Origin: Oxytricha trifallax
Lineage: Eukaryota > Ciliophora > Spirotrichea > Sporadotrichida > Oxytrichidae
Assembly: GCA_000711775.1 (NCBI GenBank)
Contig: ARYC01017923.1
Coordinates: 1-64,000, forward strand
Reading direction: 5' to 3'
Length of the DNA: 64,000 nt
How positions within the stretch are numbered: the stretch's first letter is position 1; every line of letters starts with the position of its first letter. Both the position numbers and the translations under genes were made by a program. A model generated the notes under the pieces. It was not told the DNA's origin and searched no databases. It worked only from the letters and a program-made list of their open reading frames with translations. Shown one piece after another: positions 21,338 through 31,889 of this stretch.

Positions 21338-21383
21338 AATAGAGATATGTTGGTAAAGTCAATAGAGATATGTTGGTAAAGTC
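21338..21383 (+). repeat. 23-bp perfect tandem duplication inside the ligase gene
   Basis: Copies at 21338-21360 and 21361-21383 are identical and adjacent. 23 bp is not a multiple of three. With one copy dropped, the frame continues sensibly through about 60 further codons; with both, it shifts. Confidence 0.8.
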
Positions 21384-24300
21384 AGTTTTAAAAGCATTGT
21401 CTTGCACCACCAAGATAAAATCCATTATAATGGATATTAGGGCCAAAGAAATGGAAAAATTTCAATGGAATATAAAGAGACAGAAGTTAATGTCAAAGAG
21501 GAAAAGCCTTAAGTTTCTTCTAAGGCAAGTATCCAAGAAAAAGTGAACTTAGACAGGTTCAAAATGTTCAGCCTAAGTTGAGTTCAGCTTTAAAGACCAG
21601 TAGCTCAAGTAAAAACTCACAAGTTAAACTATAAGATATTCAAATTAATTAAATTCCTTAAGTCAATCTTATAAAAAATGATGATTTAAATTCAGGCCCT
21701 GCAACGACTGTAGTTTACAAAAAGAAAGAACAATAAATTAAGCAATTTAATCCCTCAACTGTTCCAACATAGACAAGGGAGGTTCTGGAAGTTAATTACA
21801 AGCCATCTATTGCCAGTTTAACTGAGAAGAAACCTTCTCCAAATCCAATTTATACAAATAGAGCTAGAACAAGTAAAAAGCAAATTTCGATCCTTTTACC
21901 CATTGGAATCCCAGGCATGGGAAAGACCACTCTAATTCAAAGCATCTTGAAACCATTTTTTGAGATCACTACTGAATGTAAATTCCATACTTTGTCAAAT
22001 GATGAGATTAAGAGAGACCAAATGGACTTATACATGAAGAAAAACCCTACCAAAACATCAAAAGATGCCTTTGATAACACTCATAAGTAAACTGTTAAGA
22101 TTTTTAATGAGACTTTACAAGCAAAAATTAAGAAAGCTGTATAAGATGACTCAAACGATATTCATATTATATGCATTGATAAGAATCATGTACCTCCAAT
22201 AATTATTTACTTAGAATTAAATTATATTGAGATAAAATCAAACGCTGTTTACAATAGTCCAATTCTAGGAACTCACTTTCTACAAATGTTTTTAATTTAA
22301 TATTAATTTAAAATACTTTTTTAAAAAAGTATTTGCGTGAAACAATTTTTAACCGAATTAATATATCATATACTCTTTACTATTTCTTGAAAAATGATAC
22401 AATAAATTAAATAAAAAACAATATACAAAAATATCATAAAGATTTTCTTGAGATTCTTTAAATAATATCTATTTAAGTTATATCTAGCAGACTCTCACCA
22501 TTATTGATCAGTCAGTGGAAGAGAAATATCGTAAAAAAGTTGAGATTTTAAAGATTGCTTTAGTTCCAGAATAATCAAATCCTCATAGAGGTTATCCATT
22601 TTCTTTAAGCATGCTTGTTCAATGTTTCCAAAGATGCTTAGAAAGAGCTAATCATTAAACCTTGACTAACGAAGATCCTATTCACTTAGCTCGAGTGCTT
22701 TTCTTATTCTTTAGAAAATACAAAGGATAGAAGTTTGATGATTAATTTTTGAAAGATCATGCTCTAGACTAGATGATTTTATGAGAGTCCCCTTAACGTT
22801 TGAGCACGAAGATTTGCAGTTACCAGATAACCTTCACATAAATGTAGAGCAAATATTAGAAAACACTGGCGATGCATATCCTATGCCTCATCCTGTTTTT
22901 GATAAATTTGTGCATCTAAGTCAAATATACAAGTCTTTCTTTAAGGGCTCTTCAGGATTAGAAGAGCATATAAATCAGCATCTAGAAAGTAACTTTTAAC
23001 GACTATTTAAGAAAAGTTTGAGTCCTGGCTTAAAGAAGAAACAATCTGGTTCTTTAAAGCAACCTCCTGAAAGAAAAATTTCCCATTAAATGTTCATAGA
23101 TGAACAGCTGAATGATTTTATCCAAAATGATAAGAAAAATATGAATTCTTCAAATAGTCAAACTCCTTTGAGATATAACGAAATTTAGAGTGCCTCAACT
23201 ATAACACCTTAGCAATCAAGTCACAGAGTTGTAGAAGAAATCAAATATGAACAAGTTTCACATCAAATTTTTAAGCAAGCTGAGACAAAATACAAAGTTT
23301 TAATCAAATGGGTCAAATTCTGTTTTGTAAAACAATTCCAAGCAACAGACCACCGAGGTATAGAAAGGTAATTACAAGCCAAAACAAATTTAATAGAACA
23401 ACAAATTGAGTTAATCTAATGATGATGATGGTTTCCAAAACACTGTTACTAATAAAAAGTAGATTAGAAGAGCAAGCTATAGCAGTGAGGATGATGTCAT
23501 TGAAAAGCTCCCAATCTTTCTTAGAATTTTCTTTGATGAAGATAAGAATACAGCAGGAAAAATCAAAAAGATACTCCTTGAATCATATAATATATTTCAT
23601 ATTTCATCAGTAGAGCAACTCTTTATCTTTGATAAGATCAATCAAATCAAATTTTTATGGGAAAGTATTAACTAATTGTACGATACTAAGGCTGGATAGT
23701 ATAATGGTTGGTAGTTGGTGAAAGATCCTCATGTGACAGTTCTTTATGTTGGAAGAGATTAAGAAAGAACTGAGAACAAGATCTATCAGGAATTTGAAGA
23801 AGATTTATAAGAATCGATCATTGTTTATGGTGTTGTAGTGGTTCCAGGAAAGATTATTACAGCCATTTAATTATAATTATATTTGCTTCCTTAACATAGT
23901 GTTGAAAACAGATGCCCACATATCACCCTTTGCACTGGAAAATGGCAAGCCAAGATGTCAAACGAAGTACTCCAAGAGTCTTGTGCAAAACTTCGTGGTT
24001 CTTCAATGACGCTTATGTTCAACTTAAAAACAGCGGTAGAGTCAAGGATGGAATGGAAATCCTGAAAACCGAAAGCTGCAAAGTCAACAAGTTACTTCCT
24101 TCTGTCTCTTGCTACTTTGTTGCCCTCTAAAGCCTATTGTCTTAGAAGGTATTACTAGAAAGTCTTTCAACTGAGTTAGTCTCACAATTGAACATTATAC
24201 ATTTTTGTTTATCAAATTAAACAATCTTTAAAATACCTTAATAATTGAAAAGACTTAAAAAATTAATCCTTTAACTTTAAGAATCATGCACTTTTAAAGT

Positions 24301-24437
24301 TAAAACGCTATTTTATAATTGAGTCAAAATTTGAAATTCAATAATTGAAATGAAAATATAAAATGTTATAATAATCAATTTTTGAAGTTTAAATTAATGG
24401 ATATACTATATATTATTTAATTAAGCATAAAATAAAA

Positions 24438-26075
24438 ATGGATTTTGGAGGACTTGTAAGTTTATACTTTAATTCTCTATACAAATTATATTGGATATTC
24501 ACATTCATTAATAAGTTAATTATTGGTGCATAAAATTTTATCCCTAAAAATAAAATTTATATTAATTTTTTAAAAATGCGAATAATTTTGCGTTTGAGTC
24601 AAAATTAATGATATTATTAATCGTTAATAATAATGGCAGAGTCTTCTTGTTAAGAAAGTATTTTAATTAAATTATATTTTATTTTATTTCTATTAAAAAT
24701 TTATTGTTTGATTGAAGAATTGTTAAATTTTTTCAACTTTCTTTTATTTATATTTAGTAGGGTGGATCTATCATCCATATAATTATTATTGGTAAAAAAA
24801 TAATAACTAATATTATTATGTCCATTTTATCATTAATTTATAATAATTATTTTATCTTTATTATATTCTAGGGCTCTGTATCAGCCAGCGAAATGAGAAA
24901 GTTAATAATCAAGGAATTCATCTAAGCCAATGAAAAACAATTGCTAGAAGGGATTCTTCCAAACTTCATTCCTACAACCCCTCAAAGACAGATTTGGATA
25001 ATGCAAGATTTCTGAGCAAGTATTTCGATCTAATGAACAACAAGCAGTATCAGACTATGTTCTGCCAATACAATGAAATAATGTGTTTGCTAAGGTAACT
25101 ATTTTCTCTATAATCCAATTTAACCTTTAAATTGCTGCAGCTGTTTCTGACCATGAAATAGAGAGAATTAGAGCGTGGATAATTACTCTATACTAAAGGT
25201 GATAACTCAAAGTACTTTTACTTTGCGCTAAGAGTTAAATCGTATAAAAATCTCAAGTCATCAATAATAAGCTCAGTGAAAACTTTGGAATTAACTTTTA
25301 AATGCAAGAATTACAGATTGCTTAACTAATAGATCATCCAAAACAATAGATTGAGATAAATCTTTATTTGTCTTAGAAGAAATAAATTTCAGCAAAATAG
25401 GGTAAGCCACTTAAGAGTGACACATTTTAGCTTAATACTTTGCCAAAAAACATAATATAAATATAAGATATAATAAATGATAGGGGTATAATATCTTCTA
25501 ACTAATCAACAATAAATGCTATGGCTGTACAAAAGTCATATGTTATGAATTCTTAAGCAAAGAGTGAGATACAACAGACATCTTAGAAAAATATGAACTT
25601 ACAGGGAGCTATAAAAGCCAATGATTTGACAAGTATTAATGATTTACAACTGACTTATTACCTTTAATTTTACAATTTTGAGTTCGATATAGACTCAATC
25701 TGCTTATCAAAATAAAGATACAGCTCCCATTACTTCAAATATATCCAAAATACCCACCTAATTGACCTATTAATTCAACAACGACAGTACTTATAATAAA
25801 ACCCATTTCCATTGTAAATATTAAACAATATCCATTCTTCTTAAGTTGATATCCATCAAATTCAATAATTTAGTAATTTGAGTAATGATCCAATTTCTGT
25901 TCCGATGCTTTATTAACCCCATATTTACTCAGCAACAAGTGACACTAAAGATTTAATTTCAGAGGAAATCGTGAATTAAGAACTGTCGCAGAATTATTAG
26001 TTAAGTAGTATGCTATAAGCTCCTGAGAAGAAAGTATTCTCTAAGCCTAATTTCATGTTAAATAGAAAATTCTGA
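24438..26075 (+). CDS. cyclic-nucleotide-binding domain protein, in segments with frame breaks
   Basis: Short first exon MDFGGL at 24438 followed by GTAAGT. The main part starts about 24871: GSVSASEMRKLIIKEFIQANEKQLLE, then ARFLSKYFDLMNNKQYQTMF. An intron-like GTAACT...TGCAG at about 25096-25141 is followed by RELERGQLLYTKGDNSKYFYFALR, typical of the start of a cNMP-binding domain (G-x-x-(L/V)-x-x-x-G-D-x-S-x-x-(F/Y)-Y). After that ENFGINFQMQELQIAQ and a long Gln/Asn/Ser-rich tail to TGA at 26073-26075. At least two one-base shifts (about 24975 and 25260) separate these parts. Such proteins bind cAMP/cGMP; the partner here is unknown. Confidence 0.55.
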
Positions 26076-26811
26076 TATATAGTTATTATTGATTTCTTAA
26101 TCTATAAAAAGAAACATGAGATGAGGTTTCAACAATTCTTATTTTATTTATTTAAATTAACCCACTTACTTAAGATTTCAAAATAATCAATTAAGAAAAT
26201 AAGATCAAGAATGAAAATAAAACCTTAAACCATGCCAGATAAGAACCTAAAAATTAATGAAATTCCCAATCACATAATAATTAGAACATTCCTTTTTTCA
26301 AAATAGATGAAGGACCAAATTTTTATTAGATAAAATAAATAAGGGCAAAGTATAGATAATCTAAAATAAGAAAACAACGCAAACATCAACCCTATATAGA
26401 ATAAGTAAATTACAGGAACTCTTAAACAATAAGTTATAAAATCTATGAAAACTAATAATAATCTAAAAACTGGCAGCATCGTTAATTCTGAATAAGTGAT
26501 AAATGGATAGTAAATTTACTCAAAATTTAAAAAATAAACCAATCAATTTGCTGCAATAAGTTATAAATGAGAATCGTAAGTTTTAATTGTATAAGCATTA
26601 ATGAATATTCCATCATTAGATAACAAATTCTCATTTTTCAATCATTCTTTATATAAAGCAAATTTTTTCACATTTTTCTTCGTTAGGACTACTACTTATA
26701 CACTAGTTAAATGGAATCTAATCTAAAGAACAAGATCATCAATCAAATTTACTTAATGTAAACTTATTTTAATATAAAATTAAAATTTATTTTTTATAAT
26801 GTTGTAAATGA
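26076..26811. other. A+T-rich spacer, no gene seen
   Basis: The conventional-stop ORF at 26270-26479 on the minus strand is hydrophobic low-complexity translation of A/T sequence and is not supported. Confidence 0.35.
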
Positions 26812-27042
26812 TATAAGATTCATAATGAGGAACAAGTGAGATATTCTTGCCGGGCGAAATACACGGTACATCGGCAATTAGCTAAAATAATTAAGAATTA
26901 TAGTTTTTTAATGGAAAATAATTTATTAAAAATAAGAAAATAGAAACAAGGTTTTTTCTAAACTAATCTTCAACAAATAATTAAAATAACTTACAGAACC
27001 ATACCTATAATACTAAACCGTAAACATCGAACTCTATTGTGA
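26812..27042 (+). CDS. short hypothetical coding block
   Basis: 76 codons open under TAA/TAG=Gln to TGA at 27040-27042. The first part has good composition (NEEQVRYSCRAKYTVHRQLA) at a local G+C rise (26845-26880); the rest is Lys/Asn/Ile-rich. No family recognised. May be a segment of a neighbouring gene. Confidence 0.25.
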
Positions 27043-27166
27043 AAATATATACAATTAATATAATTTTATTTTATTATTTAGTAGTTTAATAGTAAACTAT
27101 CGTAAGGGTTCAAGTTTATAATAAATTTTCCATTTTTGCAATAAGTCCAGGGACAAAAAAGATGTA

Positions 27167-28126
27167 ATGAATACAACGGCACCGATTAATTTAAACATGG
27201 GGTATTTATCTTCTGGCTCAGGAAATGGTGGTGGTGCCCATAACTATAATAATAATAATTTTCATAATAGTTCAAGTCTCGGAGACAATAATAATAATAA
27301 CATTCCACACACAACAAAGCATTCATCGGTATGTGTGGCTAATCATAACAACCTATAGTTTTAATATTTTTCTCAATTTATTTATTATATGACTGATTTA
27401 GAGGTTTTAATGCATTTATCTTAGTGTTCTGGCATTTTAAATCACACGTAACAACTAAATTTCTGTGAAGTGGATAATTAATTGGGAAATTCAGGCACAA
27501 ATAACGGAAACTCTGGAGGTGGTTTTTCATTTTATCCATCAAGGCTAACCCATCATACCACAACATAAGCGAATGCAAACAATTTTATTAGATTTGTCTT
27601 TATTGAATTTGTATGATAAATTATTAGTATAACAAGCATCATTCTGCTGTATATTTCATCCAGGGTAAAGATGCTTCTAATATTGCCGGGGGTAGACATT
27701 CTACAACTGCGCATGGTGGAAAACGTATAAAATCTCATTCTCGGTAATCCACTAACGCAAATCAAGCAGATGATTATTATAACTAATAAAATTATAGTTA
27801 ATAAATTACAGATTATTAATAAAGTGTACTTAGGGGTAGTGATACAGGTATCGTAGGGGTGACAGGTTCAGTGACACCGATAAATGGAAATACTTACATA
27901 AATTCTCAGTAGATACTTATAAGTGGATATTAAATATTAATTTAAGCTAATTCATTTTGTAATGTATTCTAGTTAAAATCATTTAAATCTTTTATTGGAT
28001 AAACACTTACGAATAATACTTCAAATAATTTAAGATCAAAGTGGGCCAGAGGGCTTGTAACGGAAGTAAATAGCAAGAATACATCCCCAGCCGGATCTTA
28101 CAGAACTAACAATAAAATGGTAAGTC
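27167..28126 (+). CDS. Asn/Gly/Ser-rich protein in several blocks
   Basis: ATG at 27167: MNTTAPINLNMGYLSSGSGN and a stretch with Asn runs, ending near 27330 at a GTATGT. Further blocks: 27475-27585 (GNSGTNNGNSGGGFSFYPSR), 27660-27930 (GKDASNIAGGRHSTTAHGGK ... GSVTPINGNTYIN), 27990-28126 (NLRSKWARGLVTEVNSKN...), ending at AATGGTAAGTC. Spacers of 60-150 bp are A+T-rich and may be introns or IESs. The composition is that of disordered, low-complexity ciliate proteins. No domain and no stop seen, so a 3' part is missing or lies elsewhere. Confidence 0.5.
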
Positions 28127-28429
28127 AAAAATAAATATATTATGATGTTCCCATTCAACCTTAGAAATAACATTATTATTCAGTTATTTTTGCATAATTT
28201 CTAAAAGAAATCTTGAAAAGCTTAGTTCAATTTCACTAGAGAAATGCATAAATAATATAATCTATAGAAAAATTCAATAGAATAGAGGAATACTCAAATT
28301 TTTAATAAATTTACTTAAATATATAATCTGTACAAAGTTTTTAATTCAATTGACTTGTGATTTCATCATAAAATGGTAGTTTAAAATGAATATTTCTTAA
28401 TAATAGTCAATATAGAGTGTCATTAGCTC

Positions 28430-31335
28430 TACCTAATAAGGCTTCCTGTTTTATTATATAAGTACTCGTTGTTATTGCTTTGATTTTATTGATATTAAAT
28501 TGGCTGTTCTTTGCTGTTTTGAGATCATTAAACCACTGGTGTTGAGGTAGTTATTCTGTGTAGTGCTAGTCAAAACAGTGGTATTATTGAGGTTATTACT
28601 CATAGCAGGCTTCCCGTCTTGACTCATGACTATGTAGTTGTTGTTTCCTTGACTGCCTCCGTAGTATGGGCAAAGGGTGAGACAATGCTGGGAACGTAAC
28701 TGGGGTTGATGGGACTATTTAAATGGTTGTGTGGGTTTGTGCTGGTGTTGTTACTCAATGGGTTCCCAATACTGCTTAATATCATGGAATCCTTTTTATA
28801 CACCACATTTGATCCACCTCTTTGAAAACTTGCATAACCTTCGACTTGTTGCTCCTAAACTTACAACTAATAGTGGAATTTTTAAACAATATTTAGTACT
28901 TTTCATACAAGAAAACTAGAGTTTAAGAAGGAGTGATTTTCGGGTGGAAATTGAAAAATAATCTGTTTTAAGGGGATGGCACTGCGTATTGCTACTATTA
29001 TTGTTAATAGTTAGGTGCTGTTCCTTGTCAACCATTTCCAGAACCTGATGGTGACCTCGAATCATAAGGGGACCCTACTGCTGTATTATAGTAAGCTTTG
29101 TAAGCTTCTGAATTATAGATTTACTACGCTTATTGATTATTTATTTTAAGCTGTTTATCAGTAATAACAGCTGTTTAGTTAAACTCACTATGCTATTATA
29201 TGTTGTTGCCTTAGGCACCTGTACTGTATAATAATATGAAAAAAGATTGTACACATTTTATTTGATTGTACCTCTACTAGTAGTTTTAACTGCTTCTTAT
29301 TCGATATTTAGCTCTTATACTTTATTTATTATCAGTTTTATCTACAGCAGTCACTGTAGTACTTCCAACATATTGAGTTTAGTTTAATTAGTTGACTATC
29401 ATTGAGGAATTGCTTTAATGACTATCATTGAGGAATTGCTCTAATTGTTTTAAGAATGATTATTTTGTTGAGGTTTAGTTGAAAATGAGCGTGTTTTGTT
29501 CACAAATATCTATTCTGTCTGAGTGTAATTCCTTATACCCACGGATCGCAATAAAGTTCAGCTGCAGATGGTCTCTTCTCTGTGTCAACTTATAAAATTG
29601 ATCTGGGACCTGAAGGCACATGCTCTGTTATGATTATTTCTGCTTTCATGATCTTTTTGTATAGCTCCTTATCATTTTACCCTCTAAAAGGAAAACATCA
29701 ACAGAAAAATGCAAACATTAGTACTCCACTTGCCCAAATATCAGCAGGCGGCCCGCAAAATTCTTTCTTTGCCACGATTTCTGGAGCCATATAACTTGGT
29801 GTATCACAGAATATCTTAATTTTCTTGTCGTTTGGTATGCACGTACTAAAGCCAAAGTCTATAATTTTAACATTTCCTCTCGAGTCCAACATTACATTTT
29901 CAAGTTTAATGTCTCTATGCGCAACACATTTACTATGACAATATTACAAAGCACTTATAACCTATTTAAAAATTCTTCTTGCATCCTCTTCTTCCATCCT
30001 GCGATTCGGTTTAGACTTCAAAAATCCGTGTGTAGACCCACCACTTACATATTCCATTATTAATATAACTTAATCCTCAGTTTCTATAGCCTCATAAAGT
30101 TTAGCAATATGTGGATGATTTAATCTTCCATCAATTTAATTTCCCTTCTTACAGACTTTTTTCTCTAAATCTCCTTCATTTTCTCTTTTTCATAGATTTT
30201 AAAGTGCTATTTTCTTCCCAGTTTTCTTATACATGCCAATATGAACCGTTGCGTAAGCTCCTTAACCAATTTATTTCCCAATTACATTATCATCCAATGA
30301 GTGTTTATCTGAAAATATGATTTCTTCCTCAATTTATTATTGCACGATATCTGATGTTTACTTTGCCGTTGTAGTTATGGCTTCTTCAGTAATTTTCTTT
30401 GTTATATTTTACACTTTTGCATTTTAAATTTTTGCATTTTGCTCTTGAAACTTTTACTCATCGTTTGTGTGTGTTCTATCCAATTAAAGTTCTTATGTTT
30501 TAATAGGAAGAAAGATATTTGAGGTGGGTGTATCCGGGTTATTACTAATATTTGTGGCTAATTTCAATTAAATGTCTTCATGCCTCTACCTTACTAAATC
30601 CAAGTCCTTCTTAATTTTATATAAATCATATGAGATGCCTACTGGTGGAGAGTTCACTTGAGATGATACCCTCTTAGACGCTCCAGCTGTTTTTATGTTT
30701 CTATCTTAGTTTGTCTAATGAATTTCAGCACCAAAAGCACTAGCCTTAAGACTTGAAGGTTAGAAAAAGAAGTTGTTTATTGTGAATTGATTTGATAATC
30801 TTTTATTATCATTTAAGTCTGTGAAAGGTGGTTAGCGCCACTAACTATACTCGCAGCTGAGTTGTGTTTGCTTCTTGTAAGATTCCTCTTTGTTTTTCGA
30901 GAAATTATATGTATTCTTAATCGTCGCCTGTTTAAACTATATTTATTCCCCGATTTGTATTAGTGTTGATGTCATTTATAAAGTAAGACACCAATTAAAG
31001 AAATCTTAGTTTAAGATAAACGCCTATAAATTTATAATTAATGTGCATAGTAGGAGGCATTTGCTAGTTTTGTTAAGTTTTCCGCTTTTTTAAATTATCA
31101 ATCTATCCTGAATGTGGCATGAATGGATTACTATTGATATTATCATCTATTGTTTTGTTCATGTGCGATTGTCCGTCTCTTGCGATATTGTTTATGATTG
31201 ATTAGGCCTTGTTAGTGTTGTTTTACATTGCAAATTGATTTATACCCAGTGGTTTTGTTGGCTTGTGCTTCTTAACTCTAGTTAATTATTATAAAACTTT
31301 ACCAAAAATAAAGTAAAGGTACTCATTATTTAAAT
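28430..31335 (-). pseudogene. CAMK/SNF1-like Ser/Thr protein kinase with frame breaks
   Basis: Reading leftward: Asn/Gln-rich N-terminus (31335-30350), then a kinase domain at about 30340-29570: IGQGAYATVH (Gly loop), RREIKLME, HPHIAKLYEAIETED, HRDIKLENVML, IIDFGFST, APEIV, DIWASGVLMF, CFPFRGQNDKELYKKI, DTEKRPSAAEL. Then a Gln/Asn/Ser-rich tail to about 28430. Spacing and FPF-x-G-x-x-x-x-x-L-Y mark the CAMK/AMPK-related group, which phosphorylates Ser/Thr. Breaks: one-base gain near 30200, one-base loss near 30125, TGA at 29698-29700 between Cys and Cys-Phe-Pro-Phe (normally Gly), TGA at 29028-29030, and a 26-bp duplication at 29393. Confidence 0.7.
29393..29440 (-). repeat. 22-bp direct repeat separated by TTAA in the kinase gene
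   Basis: Identical 22-mers at 29393-29414 and 29419-29440, 4 bp apart. Removing one copy plus the 4 bp (26 bp) joins two frames that each read well on the minus strand (NNQSNSSMIV onto NQLNQTQYVGSTTVTAVDK). Confidence 0.75.
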
Positions 31336-31889
31336 ATTATTAACTCCGAATGAAGTTGTCTCATTTTAAAATTACTATGTCATGTCCATCATGTTATGAA
31401 AAATAAATGAATTGTATTAAAATATAATATGAAAATGAGTAGTTAAGTTGAGTTGCCCATATTTGAATTCTACTTGTTTGGAAACTAAGTCATGCCGAAA
31501 TTTGTAGTATTTGCTTGTAGTTACTGATTCTATAGAATAAAAGTTAGGCTTTACAAGATTAACACCAAAATATAGAATTTTATCCCCATTTATTTTTGTA
31601 ATGAAATACAGAGGAAAACGATTAAAAAGTTAAGTAAAATTATAAACCATTTATACAATAACTAAAGTTCAAAGGTGCGAATTAAGATTGATAGGTTAAT
31701 TTATTAAGTTAAATTTAGACTATGAGTGCAGAGTTATTTCTCAATTGCTATCACTGATTTCCGATTCTCTGAATGAATTTGAATCGTCATGTTTGTTAAA
31801 TTATCAGGAAATTGAAATTAATAAAGGAAGTATGCATGAAAATATAAACAAATATGTAAGGAATAAATACCTCCATAATTTCTCACCTT
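31336..31889. other. A+T-rich intergenic region
   Basis: Between two minus-strand genes. No coding or structural signal recognised. Confidence 0.35.

Larger units (their letters stand above)
19043..24065 (+). pseudogene. trifunctional tRNA ligase-like gene (ligase, kinase, cyclic phosphodiesterase) in segments
   Basis: Ordered coding blocks. 19043-19200: VIGRKGLSKFFDIKYDF, like the RG-x-x-KFF region of tRNA ligases. 19280-20060: KANGEN (motif I Lys-x-Asn-Gly), SASKN, IGNPKCQHLVRY. 20669-21100: ligase C-part (KKFDAVQLNSLGVF, LKTLEYRLFK). 21165-22290: P-loop GIPGMGKTT, the polynucleotide kinase domain. 22480-24065: RVPLTFEHED, then two H-x-T motifs (HVTVLYVGRD, HITLCTGK) of 2H cyclic phosphodiesterases, stop TGA at 24063. 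Trl1/RNL-type enzymes seal spliced tRNAs. Disruptions: TGA at 19333, 19438 and 20007; shifts near 21560 and 22760; a 23-bp duplication at 21338. Blocks are in normal order, i.e. not scrambled. Confidence 0.75.

Noticed and set aside
26270..26479. Minus-strand ORF of 69 codons
   Set aside because: Hydrophobic translation of A/T-rich spacer; no coding composition.
29698..29700. UGA reassigned as a sense codon in this organism
   Set aside because: TGA ends the helicase, MT-A70, B transposase and A ORF2 at sensible places. The in-frame TGAs do not line up with a single amino acid across genes (Gly, Trp-like, Arg-like positions).
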